This document shows positions 17,385 through 25,076 of a DNA stretch of 64,000 nucleotides, in pieces. The notes beneath the pieces are model-generated. The model did not search any database and was not told where the DNA came from. It saw only the letters and a program-made list of their open reading frames with translations. Source of the stretch: Devosia sp. Root436 (GTDB taxonomy: Bacteria > Pseudomonadota > Alphaproteobacteria > Rhizobiales > Devosiaceae). How positions within the stretch are numbered: the stretch's first letter is position 1; every line of letters begins with the position of its first letter. The translations under genes and the position numbers were made by a program. Location of the stretch: NCBI RefSeq assembly GCF_001426345.1, contig NZ_LMEM01000002.1, positions 1 through 64,000 on the forward strand, read 5' to 3'.

Positions 17385-18271
17385 TTCACCACCGCCCGCC
17401 CGTCCAGCGCGTCGCCACTGCGCGGATGGCGCAGCACGAAATCGCTGCCCGGAATATGCGGAAAGCCGCGAAAATTGACCGCATTGGCGAATTTGTCCCT
17501 GCAGCTGGCAAAACGCCGGTCGCATCCCGCCGTCACTTCAAGCGTATCGCCGACCGTCACCCACTGCCCCACCGCCACGCCAAAACCCAGCACATCGCCA
17601 TCGGCCGCGCGCTGATGGCTCACCACCCCATCGCGCAGCCCGCTCCGCTGTCCGTCCGTCCATTCGGCGCTGCCGAAGCCGAACCAGCCCTTCTCGAACC
17701 CACCCAACCCCGCCACCACGACGCGATGGTCGTCATCCACCGCCGTCACCGTGGCAAAGCCGCGATAGGCCACATCCGCCAGGTCCACCCCGCACCGCGC
17801 ATCGCCCACCACGGCGTCGCACAGTCCCTGGTAAATCCGCCCGCGCGTGGCATTCAGCCCCTGTTTCGCCGAACGAAGTTCCGCCCGGAACACATTGTCT
17901 TCACGAATGATTTCGCCGATCGTGTCGCTGCGCAACTTCACCCGCTGGCTCACATCGGCCCAGTTGACCCGCCAGGTCTCCACCAGTGCCCCGTCATAGC
18001 GCCCGAGCAGGATATCGTCCTCGGCGATCGCCTCTGCGGTCAGCACGCCCAGCACCTCCGATGTCTCCACCTGCGCCCCCAGCCGCGCCGGCACTTCGCC
18101 GCCATCCAGCCCATGCGCAGGCACGAAATCCACGCCGCCAAAATTCAGCGTCCGGTCATGGTCGGTAAAACCCAGCACCACGCCATCGCCGCGCACCAGC
18201 TTCCAGCAGGTGGCCAGCGTCGTCTCGCCCTGCGCCACATGCGCTGCGAGGCCGATATCGAGTGTTCTCAC
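17381..18271 (-). CDS. GTA gp13: baseplate hub protein (DUF2163)
   Basis: This 296-residue protein matches the DUF2163 / phage baseplate hub family, with DUF2163 N-terminal features (ETTLATCWKLVRGDGVVLGF, TDHDRTLNFGGVDF) and a C-terminal region rich in Cys (TAGCDRRFASCRDKFANAVN, FRGFPHIPG). In RcGTA this protein belongs to the hub and binds an iron-sulfur cluster. A GTG start at 18271 is chosen because it overlaps the gp12 stop (GTGA). Its own stop overlaps gp14 in the same manner. Confidence 0.9.
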   Translation of the reverse strand: MRTLDIGLAAHVAQGETTLATCWKLVRGDGVVLGFTDHDRTLNFGGVDFVPAHGLDGGEVPARLGAQVETSEVLGVLTAEAIAEDDILLGRYDGALVETWRVNWADVSQRVKLRSDTIGEIIREDNVFRAELRSAKQGLNATRGRIYQGLCDAVVGDARCGVDLADVAYRGFATVTAVDDDHRVVVAGLGGFEKGWFGFGSAEWTDGQRSGLRDGVVSHQRAADGDVLGFGVAVGQWVTVGDTLEVTAGCDRRFASCRDKFANAVNFRGFPHIPGSDFVLRHPRSGDALDGRAVVK

Positions 18272-18888
18272 GGCAAGATCTCCACCAGCGGAATGCTCGG
18301 CGCATCGGCCCCGTCGAAACTGGTCAGTTCCACATCCAGCCGGTCGGTATCGAAGCGCACCGGCACGTCGAACAGAAACCCCGCCGTCACATCGGCCCCA
18401 TCGTCCGGCGCCACGGTGAACGTCACGACGCCCGTCGTCAGTTCCACCGCCCAGCCGCCAGCCAGTTCCACGCCCGCCACCGCCACCTTCACGCTCCCCG
18501 CAACCGGCCGAGTGATCGGCCGCAGATAGGGATCGAACGCCGCGCCATAGCGCTTGCTCAGCTGAAACGCGGTCCTGCTGCCATCGCCGGTGCCGATGAC
18601 CTGGTCCAGCGCCGCCGGCACCGCGCCGCCGCTGGAAAAATCCAGCCCATCCCGCCACAAAAACCCATGCAGCCGGCCGCGCCTCTCCTCGAAAAACGCC
18701 AGCACCGCCGCCATATCCGCCCGCGATTTCACCCCATAGCCGGCATTGTAGCGCCGCCTTGAATGCGCCCATCGCCCATTGCGCTGCTCGCGCCCGGAGG
18801 CCAGCGTCACGACATCGGTCTTACGCTCCGGCCCGCCCCGCGCCCCGAGCGCGACATCGAGCGGAAAGCGGATGGGATGAAAAGCCAT
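18268..18888 (-). CDS. GTA gp12: distal tail protein (DUF2460)
   Basis: This 206-residue protein has the typical DUF2460 start (MAFHPIRFPLDVALGARGGP) and the conserved core (WAHSRRRYNAGYGVKSRADM, FRWRDGLDF-like FLWRDGLDFSS). It forms the distal tail ring of the GTA. The start is taken at the ATG at 18888, directly after a family A repeat and with the expected N-terminus. The stop overlaps the GTG of gp13. Confidence 0.9.
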   Translation of the reverse strand: MAFHPIRFPLDVALGARGGPERKTDVVTLASGREQRNGRWAHSRRRYNAGYGVKSRADMAAVLAFFEERRGRLHGFLWRDGLDFSSGGAVPAALDQVIGTGDGSRTAFQLSKRYGAAFDPYLRPITRPVAGSVKVAVAGVELAGGWAVELTTGVVTFTVAPDDGADVTAGFLFDVPVRFDTDRLDVELTSFDGADAPSIPLVEILP

Positions 18889-18908
18889 GAGAAGTCTCCC
18901 TTCTTTTC

Positions 18909-19032
18909 CTCTCCCCGTCGGGGAGAGGGTGGATCGGCCAAAGGCCGAGACGGGTGAGGGGGAATCCATCAGCGACCACGACCGGCCCCCTCATCCGGCG
19001 CTGCGCGCCACCTTCTCCCCGACGGGGAGAAG
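18909..19032. repeat. Palindromic intergenic repeat, family A (variant)
   Basis: This element of about 124 bases lies between gp11 and gp12. The outer hairpin arms are CCTCTCCCCGTCGGGGAGAG and TTCTCCCCGACGGGGAGAAG. The inner arms are GTGAGGGGG and CCCCCTCAT. It has the same plan as the other family A copies, with diverged loops. Confidence 0.8.
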
Positions 19033-19057
19033 AATAAGCCGGCCTGTCGAAGAAGCC

Positions 19058-19606
19058 TCAGCTCCCCCGCGTCCCGCGCCTCACCGCCCGCAGCAGCATC
19101 GCGCTCAGTTCCGCCTCGCTCGCCGCAAAGCTCCGTGCGTCATTGGCCGTCACGTTGAACGTCACCTGCACGGCCCCGCCGCCACCGGCCACGCCCAGCC
19201 TGCCATCGGGGCCGCGGGCCAGAGGCATGATCGCCTCCGGCCCCGCTTCCCCCGCCAGGCCCTGCCCCGTGCCCAGCGGAAAGTAGCTCGGCGTCGCGAT
19301 CACCCCGCCCTTGGCGAAGGGTGTCACCGTGCCGAGCGCCGGATTGGTTCCGGCAAACAGATTCCCCACCAACCCGCCGACCAGGTCACCCAGCGGCTTG
19401 AAGGCGGCCTTGAGCGCGATATCGGCAAAGCTGCGCGCAATATCGCCCAGCACCGATTTCAGCGACTTCCCCTCCAGCAGCGCCCCACGAAATCCGCTGC
19501 TGATCGAGCGCGCCACGCCATCCGCCAGGTGCTCGATGCGCTCCAGTTCGACGGACACGCTGTCCAGCTCATCGCGAAAACCGTCGGGAAAAAGCTCATC
19601 TGCCAT
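19058..19606 (-). CDS. GTA gp11: short tape measure protein
   Basis: This 182-residue protein has an N-terminal helical region (LDSVSVELERIEHLADGVAR), a hydrophobic glycine-rich middle (KAAFKPLGDLVGGLVGNLFA) and a C-terminal domain with FAKGGVIATPSYFPLGTG and GEAGPEAIMPLARGPDG, the signature ending of lambda-type tape measures. GTA tape measures are unusually short, matching the short GTA tail, so this is not a truncation. It overlaps the gp10.1 gene by 11 bases. Confidence 0.9.
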   Translation of the reverse strand: MADELFPDGFRDELDSVSVELERIEHLADGVARSISSGFRGALLEGKSLKSVLGDIARSFADIALKAAFKPLGDLVGGLVGNLFAGTNPALGTVTPFAKGGVIATPSYFPLGTGQGLAGEAGPEAIMPLARGPDGRLGVAGGGGAVQVTFNVTANDARSFAASEAELSAMLLRAVRRGTRGS

Positions 19607-19784
19607 CGGGAAAACGCTCCATCAATCCATTGAGGTCATCGCGCCCCAGCGGCCCGCGGTCCCCGATCACCGCGCCCCAGGCCGCGGCCAGCTCGCGCGG
19701 CGTCATGCGCCAGAAGTCCCGCGGCGGCAGTTGCAGCACGCCCAGCCCGAAACGCATCGCCGCCTCCCAGGGAAACGGCGTCAT
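19596..19784 (-). CDS. GTA gp10.1: small tail assembly chaperone
   Basis: This 62-residue protein (LGVLQLPPRDFWRMTPRELA ... GRDDLNGLMERFPDG) matches the phage tail-assembly-chaperone-2 family found between gp10 and gp11 in RcGTA-type clusters. The ATG overlaps the gp10 stop (ATGA) and its end overlaps gp11. The tight packing supports a coupled chaperone pair analogous to lambda gpG/gpGT. Confidence 0.85.
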   Translation of the reverse strand: MTPFPWEAAMRFGLGVLQLPPRDFWRMTPRELAAAWGAVIGDRGPLGRDDLNGLMERFPDGR

Positions 19785-20095
19785 GCCGCTTCCCCGAATG
19801 TCGCCCGCAGCAGCCGCGCCGCAATCTCCGCCGCGCCCTTCAGCCCGCCCTCGATGCTGAACCGCGCCAGGTCGTCATCGGTTATCGCATTGCCCCCGCC
19901 GCGCAGCCCGGCCCCCAGGATCGCGGTCAGATCCCGCGCCGAAACCCGGCCGCTGGAAAACCGTTCGGCCAGCCCCACCAGATCCCCCGCCTGCAACCGC
20001 GCCTCCAGCTCGGCCAGCGCCCCCAGCGTCAGGCACAGCGTGCGGGTCTCCCCGCCGATAACAGCGTCGATTTCACCGCGTTGCGGAATGGCCAT
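19781..20095 (-). CDS. GTA gp10: tail tube chaperone-like protein
   Basis: This 104-residue GTA gp10-family protein (IGGETRTLCLTLGALAELEA, FSSGRVSARDLTAILGAGL) lies between the tail tube and tape measure genes, as in RcGTA, and is thought to be a tail assembly chaperone. The start at 20095 is the first ATG after a family A repeat; the frame is open further upstream but only through repeat sequence. Confidence 0.88.
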   Translation of the reverse strand: MAIPQRGEIDAVIGGETRTLCLTLGALAELEARLQAGDLVGLAERFSSGRVSARDLTAILGAGLRGGGNAITDDDLARFSIEGGLKGAAEIAARLLRATFGEAA

Positions 20096-20126
20096 GAGTT
20101 GATTTCCCGATCTTGAAGTCTGCCTG

Positions 20127-20220
20127 CCCTCCCCCTTGAGGGGAGGGGTCGGGGGTGGGGGTCCATCAGTGGACCACAGAACCACCCCCACCCTCATTCC
20201 CTCCCCTCAAGGGGGAGGAA
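20127..20220. repeat. Palindromic intergenic repeat, family A (short)
   Basis: This element of about 94 bases lies between gp9 and gp10, with arms CCCTCCCCCTTGAGGGGAGG and CCCTCCCCTCAAGGGGGAGG and a central stem GGTCCATCAGTGGACC. It is shorter than other copies but has the same branched plan. Confidence 0.8.
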
Positions 20221-20249
20221 GGCGAAGGCACCGCCGCCGGCGCATAACC

Positions 20250-20663
20250 TTAAATTGCCGCAAACGTCACTTCGCCGGCGCTTTCCAGCGCCAGGTCGAA
20301 CGTCACTTCCCCGGCATGATCCGCCGCGAATTCCAGCGCCACGATCTGGAACGGTCCGGCCACCGTGCCGAAATCGGGAATGATCAGCTGCCAGTTGCGG
20401 ATCGTCCCGGCAAAGAACAGGCTGCGCACCTGTGCGTCCGAACTCGTGTCCTTGAACACGCCCGCCCCGCTCACCGAGGCCCGCTTCACTCCGCCGCCGG
20501 CCAGCAATTCCCGCCAGCGCCCGGCGCTGTCCTGGTCGGTGGTGTCCACGGTCGCGGCATTGAACGCCAGCGCCCGCGTCCGCAACCCCGCCACCGTGAG
20601 AAAGCTCCCCGACCCCGTCTGGTCGAGCTTGAGCAGCATATTCTTCCCGCTCTGAGCGGCCAT
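20250..20663 (-). CDS. GTA gp9: major tail tube protein
   Basis: This 137-residue protein starts MAAQSGKNMLLKLDQTGSG and contains RTRALAFNAATVDTTDQDS and a C-terminal LEFAADHAGEVTFDLALESA, the signature of TP901-1-like major tail proteins in GTAs. It polymerises into the tail tube. The ATG at 20663 gives the family's usual N-terminus. It is flanked on both sides by family A repeats. Confidence 0.9.
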   Translation of the reverse strand: MAAQSGKNMLLKLDQTGSGSFLTVAGLRTRALAFNAATVDTTDQDSAGRWRELLAGGGVKRASVSGAGVFKDTSSDAQVRSLFFAGTIRNWQLIIPDFGTVAGPFQIVALEFAADHAGEVTFDLALESAGEVTFAAI

Positions 20664-20697
20664 GTTTGATCTCCGAAGTTTCCACAATCCACCGGAT

Positions 20698-20844
20698 CTC
20701 CCTCTCCCCTTGAGGGAGAGGGATAGAAAATCCTCGTTCAGAGGATTTTCGAGGGTGAGGGGTTCTCTCCACGAGTCCAATACTCGTGGAACCAACCCCT
20801 CATCCGCCCCTTCGGGGCACCTTCTCCCTCAAGGGGAGAAGGGA
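20698..20844. repeat. Palindromic intergenic repeat, family A (long)
   Basis: This element of about 147 bases between gp8 and gp9 has outer arms CTCCCTCTCCCCTTGAGGGA and TTCTCCCTCAAGGGGAGAAG, with extra internal hairpins (AAAATCCTCGTTCAGAGGATTTT and CCACGAGT...ACTCGTGG). Its edge overlaps the last codons and stop of gp8. Confidence 0.85.
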
Positions 20845-21236
20845 AGTTCGCTCATAAACCGCAATCCCACCGCCGCCCGCGCCAGCCCGGTATCCTTGTC
20901 GATCACCGTCTCCGTCCGCACATGCTGGCGATGCGTCACCGTGATCCCTGCCGCGGCAAAATCCATCGCCACCGCTACCACGCGCTCGGCCATGTCCAGC
21001 GCCCGCTTGCGGCTGGGCTGGTCACCCCAGCAATGCAGCAGCAGCCGATGCTCCTGCCCCGGCGCCGCGTCGCCATCGCGCTGGATCATGTCGTGCCGCG
21101 CGATCACCACATAGGGCGCCGGCCGGCCATTGGGCGCGGCGTCGAACACGCCATCCGGCCCGACCAGCGCCACCAGCGCCGCATCATCCTTGAGCGCGCC
21201 CACCAGCGCCCCCTGCAACTGACTGATCGGATGCAC
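20829..21236 (-). CDS. GTA gp8: tail terminator / neck protein (DUF3168)
   Basis: This 135-residue DUF3168 protein begins MHPISQLQGALVGALKDDAA and carries the family core (PAPYVVIARHDMIQRDGDAA, HCWGDQPSRKRALDMAERV). It caps the tail tube at the head-tail junction. It lies 4 bases downstream of gp7. Its C-terminal few residues fall in the repeat that follows. Confidence 0.9.
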   Translation of the reverse strand: MHPISQLQGALVGALKDDAALVALVGPDGVFDAAPNGRPAPYVVIARHDMIQRDGDAAPGQEHRLLLHCWGDQPSRKRALDMAERVVAVAMDFAAAGITVTHRQHVRTETVIDKDTGLARAAVGLRFMSELPFSP

Positions 21237-21240
21237 CGCC

Positions 21241-21582
21241 CTACCCCGTGAAACTGGTTTCGCTGCAGGTGCAGCTCAGGTAAGCCCGCCGCCCGTTGAG
21301 GTCGGCGGCGCTCACCACATCGAGGTTCCGCCCGCGATAGATCATGCGGTCGCCCGGCTTCACATCATTGCGAAACCGCACGACGACCGAGTGAGAAATT
21401 TCCACCGCCCGCCCATCGGCACTCGTGCCCTGCCTTCCGGTCAGGCTGCGCACCCGCGCCCACAGGCTCGTCACCGGCACGAACAAAGCCACATGCCCGC
21501 CCTCGGCCTCGCCGGTCATTTCCCGGCGCTTGAGCTGTATGCGGTCGGTCATTGTGCCGACCGGTGGCACGCGCTCGCTCAC
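21241..21582 (-). CDS. GTA gp7: head-tail adaptor
   Basis: This 113-residue phage head-tail joining family protein (VGTMTDRIQLKRREMTGEAE, ISHSVVVRFRNDVKPGDRMI, YRGRNLDVVSAADLNGRRAY) is started here at a GTG (21582) that overlaps the gp6 stop as GTGA. The conserved region begins before the alternative ATG at 21552, which favours the GTG. It connects the portal/gp6 ring with the tail terminator. Confidence 0.85.
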   Translation of the reverse strand: MSERVPPVGTMTDRIQLKRREMTGEAEGGHVALFVPVTSLWARVRSLTGRQGTSADGRAVEISHSVVVRFRNDVKPGDRMIYRGRNLDVVSAADLNGRRAYLSCTCSETSFTG

Positions 21583-22145
21583 AGCCGCACCCGCTTGTAG
21601 CCGGCCACCAGGCGATCGAAGCCCGATGGCACCACCGCGCCCGATCCGGCCACGATCACCGCGTCGCGATGCTCGAACCAATAGCCGACCAGTGCCAGCA
21701 ATGCCTGGCGCATATCGGCCGGCACATCCTCCGGCTCCGTCCCGAAGCCGGCGACATAGTCGACTTCGATCCCCTGCCGCTCGCGCAAAACCGGCATCCC
21801 CGCCACATCGGCCGGCAGCAGCAACCGGTCGGGATCGCTCAGGAACTGCGCCAGCGGCACCTCATGCGCCGCCCCGTCCGCGTCATAGGCATTGATTTCC
21901 GTCACCGCCATGAATGGCGTCACCGGCAGCTTCACCACGCGGTCCGCCGGCCAGTCGTCGAGCACCACGCGCCAGCTCTGCGCCAGCAGCGCCCGTCCCG
22001 TCACGCCCTCGACATGCAGCCGCGCCGCCCCGATCAGCGTGGCGATCAGCCCGTCCTCGGCCGTGTCGTCGACCTTGAGAAACGCCTTGGCCTCGGCAAG
22101 CGAAACCGGCTCCTCCGCGGGCCCCGCGAGAAGATAGGAAGTCAT
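21579..22145 (-). CDS. GTA gp6: head-tail connector
   Basis: This 188-residue gp6-like (phiE125 gp8-type) connector has PVSLAEAKAFLKVDDTAEDG, the typical first helix pair, followed by RLHVEGVTGRALLAQSWRVV. It forms the ring under the portal. The ATG at 22145 is chosen by family N-terminus; upstream lies a 425-base gap with repeats that separates it from the capsid gene. Confidence 0.9.
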   Translation of the reverse strand: MTSYLLAGPAEEPVSLAEAKAFLKVDDTAEDGLIATLIGAARLHVEGVTGRALLAQSWRVVLDDWPADRVVKLPVTPFMAVTEINAYDADGAAHEVPLAQFLSDPDRLLLPADVAGMPVLRERQGIEVDYVAGFGTEPEDVPADMRQALLALVGYWFEHRDAVIVAGSGAVVPSGFDRLVAGYKRVRL

Positions 22146-22172
22146 GTTTTTGCCTTTTGGTTTTGGTGGCAC

Positions 22173-22219
22173 GCCCTCGTGGTTCGAGGCGCTGAAGAAG
22201 CGCACCTCACCATGAGGGC
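22173..22219 (-). repeat. 45-base intergenic repeat, inverted diverged copy
   Basis: Read on the minus strand this stretch matches the start (CCTCATGGTGAGGTGCG) and end (CCTCGAACCACGAGG) of the repeat at 123-167 and 22246-22290, with changes in the middle. With the direct copy next to it, it forms a large imperfect inverted repeat between gp5 and gp6. Confidence 0.65.
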
Positions 22220-22245
22220 TACTTCCGACTCTGCGTTCCGTGAGA

Positions 22246-22290
22246 CCTCATGGTGAGGTGCGAGCTCTTCGCGAGCCTCGAACCACGAGG
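22246..22290 (+). repeat. 45-base intergenic repeat, copy 2
   Basis: This is identical over 45 bases to 123-167, more than 22 kb away. It lies within the 425-base gap (22146-22570) between the GTA capsid and connector genes. The rest of that gap holds the family B repeat and a stretch with a weak hairpin (AGAGTGGAGCTCC ... GGGGCTTCACTCT), but no gene that I can support. Confidence 0.7.
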
Positions 22291-22320
22291 TCGGGCATAC
22301 CGCGCCCCCACCACCCCCGA

Positions 22321-22440
22321 TGTCATCCCGGCGAAGGCCGGGATCCATCTCGAGATCGCGCCACAGCCGCAAGGTGGCTCGACCTCGCGGCGTGTTGCTC
22401 CACCTCAGGATGGACCCCGGCCTTCGCCGGGGTGACACCG
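22321..22440. repeat. Palindromic intergenic repeat, family B
   Basis: This element of about 120 bases has complementary ends (TGTCATCCCGGCGAAGGCCG and CGGCCTTCGCCGGGGTGACA) and internal TCGAGATCGCGCCACAGCCG. A second copy lies at 57250-57360. Reading through it gives the typical junk peptide pattern SRRRPGS, often mistaken for a gene. Confidence 0.8.
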
Positions 22441-22570
22441 TGGATGTGATAGTTGCAGGTCAGGAGGGCACGACGCGGCCGAAGGAAGGGCCGTCAGCCT
22501 GAGTCAGATAGAGTGGAGCTCCGAGCACCGGAGCGCAGGGGCTTCACTCTAGCTGGCCGGGATCACAGTC

Positions 22571-23791
22571 CTACGAAGCGGCGAATTTCAGCAGCTTGAT
22601 CGCGTCATAATCCGCGATACCCCCGCCGACCCTCTTCGTCGTATAAAACAGCACATAGGGCTTGCTGCTGAACGGGTCGCGCAGCACGCTCACGCCCTGG
22701 CGATCCACGATCAGGTAACCCCGGCGGAAATCGCCGAACGCCACCGACAGCGAATTGGCCGCGATATTGGGCATGTCTTCGGCCTCGACCAGGTCGAAGC
22801 CCATGAACCGTGCCTTGCCGTCCGCCGTCAGCGCCGGCTGCCACAGATAGTTGCCGTCGGCATCCTTGAGCTTGCGCAAGGCGCCCTGCACCTTGCGGTT
22901 CATCACCCAGCTCGCATTCTGGCGATAGCCGGCCTTGAGCGCATAGACCAGGTCGATCAGCACGTCGCTGGCATTGCTGACCGGCAGGGCACCGGCCAGG
23001 CCGGTGGCGACATAGCCCAGCTTGCCCCATTCCCAGCTGCTCTCGGCCACCGTGGTCACCGCCAGGAACCCGGTCGGCTTGTTGGTGCCGTTGCCGGTGA
23101 CGAAAGCCGTGGTTTCCTGCGCCGCGAAGGCCGCGTTGACCTCGTCGGCAATCCACTGGCCCACATCCACCGCCGCATCGTCGAGAAAGGCCGAGGTGGC
23201 TGCCGGCATGGCATAGAGCTCGGTGGTCGGATAGCTGAGCTCGGCCAGCGTCTGCGAATTGGTGGTCGGGCGCGCAGCCGTTTCGCCCACCCAGCCGGTG
23301 GCCGGGCCGCTCACCGAGACCGGTCGTTTGTAGACCGAACCCGACACCTGCCGCACGCCTGATATGGCGCGGATCGGCGATACCGCCGTCATCAGCCGGG
23401 TGATCTCCGTTTCGGTCTCGACAGGCACCACATAGCCGCCATCGGCATTGACGCCCACCGACAGCGCCTTTTCCTCGCCGCGTTTCACATAGGCAGAAAA
23501 GGCGTGCTTGTATTCGCCGTCGTCCTGGGCGGCCTTGCCGTCCAGCAGCGGGCGGGCGCGTTCCACCAGCGCGCGGTCCATCGCCGCCTTCTGGCCGTCG
23601 AGCACGGCATTCAGCCGCTCGATCTTGCCCTCGATCAGCCCATCGGCCGCGCCGCGCTTCTCGATCTCCTTGAGGCGCTGGTCGTTGGTGGCCTTGAATT
23701 CCTCGAAGGCGCGCGAAAATTCCGCAAAGAGCGCGCCAACGTCGCTCCCTGCGCCGGCCTTGGTTTCAAGCCCGTCACTGGTCATGTCCAT
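22571..23791 (-). CDS. GTA gp5: HK97-type major capsid protein
   Basis: This 406-residue protein has an N-terminal coiled-coil delta domain (about residues 20-75, FAEFSRAFEEFKATNDQRLK) that is removed at maturation. The HK97 capsid fold follows (ADGGYVVPVETETEITRLMT, TGNGTNKPTGFLAV, GRFVGFD-like ARFMGFDLVEAEDMP). It builds the GTA head. The start gives the usual N-terminus (MDMTSDGLETK), 12 bases after the protease stop. Length and features are normal. Confidence 0.93.
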   Translation of the reverse strand: MDMTSDGLETKAGAGSDVGALFAEFSRAFEEFKATNDQRLKEIEKRGAADGLIEGKIERLNAVLDGQKAAMDRALVERARPLLDGKAAQDDGEYKHAFSAYVKRGEEKALSVGVNADGGYVVPVETETEITRLMTAVSPIRAISGVRQVSGSVYKRPVSVSGPATGWVGETAARPTTNSQTLAELSYPTTELYAMPAATSAFLDDAAVDVGQWIADEVNAAFAAQETTAFVTGNGTNKPTGFLAVTTVAESSWEWGKLGYVATGLAGALPVSNASDVLIDLVYALKAGYRQNASWVMNRKVQGALRKLKDADGNYLWQPALTADGKARFMGFDLVEAEDMPNIAANSLSVAFGDFRRGYLIVDRQGVSVLRDPFSSKPYVLFYTTKRVGGGIADYDAIKLLKFAAS

Positions 23792-23803
23792 GCGTTTCTG
23801 TCC

Positions 23804-24280
23804 TTATCGGTTGCGGATGGTGTTGGTGGCGGCCACTATGGCGGCGCCGGTCGAATATGCGGAGGGCGCAATCAGCGCGTCCTCCATCATGGGAAAGGTC
23901 ACGATCGAGATTTCGAACAGGTCGATCTGCCACAGCTTGCGGTGCCCGCTTTCGCGGGTGGCCCGCACCGTGCGGAAGCCGATGGACAGGCCATCCAGCG
24001 CCCCGTTCCCGATCAGCCGTTTGAGCGCATCGGCCCGCGGCACGCCGGGCACCAGCCGCCCCGCAACAAAAAGGCCATTGGCATCTTCGCGAATGGCCTC
24101 CCAGGTGCCGACTGGCTCCTTGGGGTCATGCTGGAACAGCAGCCTTATGCGGTACCGCCTTTTGCCGAGGCTCTTGCTGAACGCCCCCGGCATGACGATG
24201 TCGCCGCCGCTGTCGAGCCGGTTGAAAATGCTGGCATAGCCGGAAAACCGTCCCTCGGCGTCGATGGGAATACCCGCCAT
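23804..24280 (-). CDS. GTA gp4: HK97-family prohead protease
   Basis: This 158-residue serine protease cleaves the capsid delta domain during head maturation. The start region IDAEGRFSGYASIFNRLDSG is typical. The candidate catalytic His lies in LLFQHDPKEPVG and the Ser in ALDGLSIGFRTV. Its ATG overlaps the stop of the tiny gene upstream (TGATG). It directly precedes the capsid gene, the standard order. Confidence 0.9.
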   Translation of the reverse strand: MAGIPIDAEGRFSGYASIFNRLDSGGDIVMPGAFSKSLGKRRYRIRLLFQHDPKEPVGTWEAIREDANGLFVAGRLVPGVPRADALKRLIGNGALDGLSIGFRTVRATRESGHRKLWQIDLFEISIVTFPMMEDALIAPSAYSTGAAIVAATNTIRNR

Positions 24281-24420
24281 CAGCGCTTCCCCGATGGCCG
24301 AACCGCCGGCCTCTGCCCGCCCTTGGCGCTGGCCAGCGTACCCGCCAGGTTCCAGGCAAATTGGCGGAAGGTCTGCTGCGCATTCTCCCGATTCTGCTTG
24401 TTCGCCATGGGCTTAGTCAT
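24280..24420 (-). CDS. Tiny conserved-position protein ahead of prohead protease
   Basis: This 46-codon frame starts MTKPMANKQNRENAQQTFRQ and ends with a stop that shares a base with the protease ATG (TGATG). Its ATG overlaps the end of the 62-residue gene upstream (ATGACTAA). Both junctions are of the coupled type seen throughout this operon, which is the main evidence for coding. It is hydrophilic and Gln/Asn/Arg-rich. No family is recognised. A shorter start (MANKQN...) is possible. Confidence 0.6.
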   Translation of the reverse strand: MTKPMANKQNRENAQQTFRQFAWNLAGTLASAKGGQRPAVRPSGKR

Positions 24421-24601
24421 CCTTCCTGAAAAGCCGATTCAAACTTGCGATCTCCTGCACGAAGTCGTTGAAGTGCTGATTCACCTTGGCCATCTCGCGC
24501 AAAGCCCACACGAGAAGCGCACTGGCGCCACTCGCCCACAGGAACAGCGCAAGGTGTGCGAGATCACCCCGCTCGATGACGGTTCTGGTCAGCTCGTCCA
24601 T
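24413..24601 (-). CDS. Small membrane protein at the GTA gp3.5 position
   Basis: This 62-residue protein has one transmembrane helix (LALFLWASGASALLVWAL, about residues 17-34) and a charged C-terminal helix (EMAKVNQHFNDFVQEIASLN). RcGTA-type clusters have a small gene (g3.5) between portal and protease; this is the best positional match. It is coupled to the 46-residue frame downstream. Its role is not known; a holin-like or assembly role would be speculation. Confidence 0.7.
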   Translation of the reverse strand: MDELTRTVIERGDLAHLALFLWASGASALLVWALREMAKVNQHFNDFVQEIASLNRLFRKDD

Positions 24602-24719
24602 GGTGAAATCTCCTCAAACTGGATCGTCACCCTCGGGCTTGACCCGAGGGCGTTTCACTTGCTGAGTGTTGGGTCGCTGTAAGTCCCGGGTCTGCCCCGG
24701 AGGGCGTGCGGTGCGCTTG

Positions 24720-25070
24720 CTAAACGTTTTTTGCTGGCGCTATCGAAAATATTTCAAACCTCTCGCTGGCCAGGTCGATGAGATACTGCTCATCCGCGCT
24801 CCAGTCGAACTTCGGCATGAAATAGAACTGAGGTGCCCCGGCCGGCTGCGCCAGCACATACGAACTGGCCAATCCCTCAGGCGCGAGGGAATGAACTGTA
24901 TATCCCGGCCTGAATCCATTCACAGTCGTCCCGTCGGCTTCGGTGAAGCTCGACATGTATGCCAGTGCGAACACATCGCCCGGTTCCTGGGGTCGAAACA
25001 TTACCCTCAACCTGTCCAGCACTTCAGCGGCACGATCCGATATGGAGATGTTGGTGATGCGCAACAACAT
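24720..25070 (-). CDS. Cassette gene C: hypothetical protein within GTA cluster
   Basis: This is a 116-residue soluble protein of unknown family (MLLRITNISISDRAAEVLDR ... FYFMPKFDWSADEQYLIDLA). It starts 6 bases after the stop of the 216-residue gene and is the third gene of a cassette between portal and protease. G+C is well below the GTA genes: the line at 24721 counts 45%, against 68% for a capsid line at 22801. That suggests recent acquisition. Size and position would fit an immunity or accessory protein, but this is inference only. Confidence 0.65.
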   Translation of the reverse strand: MLLRITNISISDRAAEVLDRLRVMFRPQEPGDVFALAYMSSFTEADGTTVNGFRPGYTVHSLAPEGLASSYVLAQPAGAPQFYFMPKFDWSADEQYLIDLASERFEIFSIAPAKNV

Positions 25071-25076
25071 CCTTTG

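Noticed and set aside
22142-22438. 98-codon frame with SRRRPGS-type peptide
   Set aside because: It is translated from the family B repeat and not a protein.
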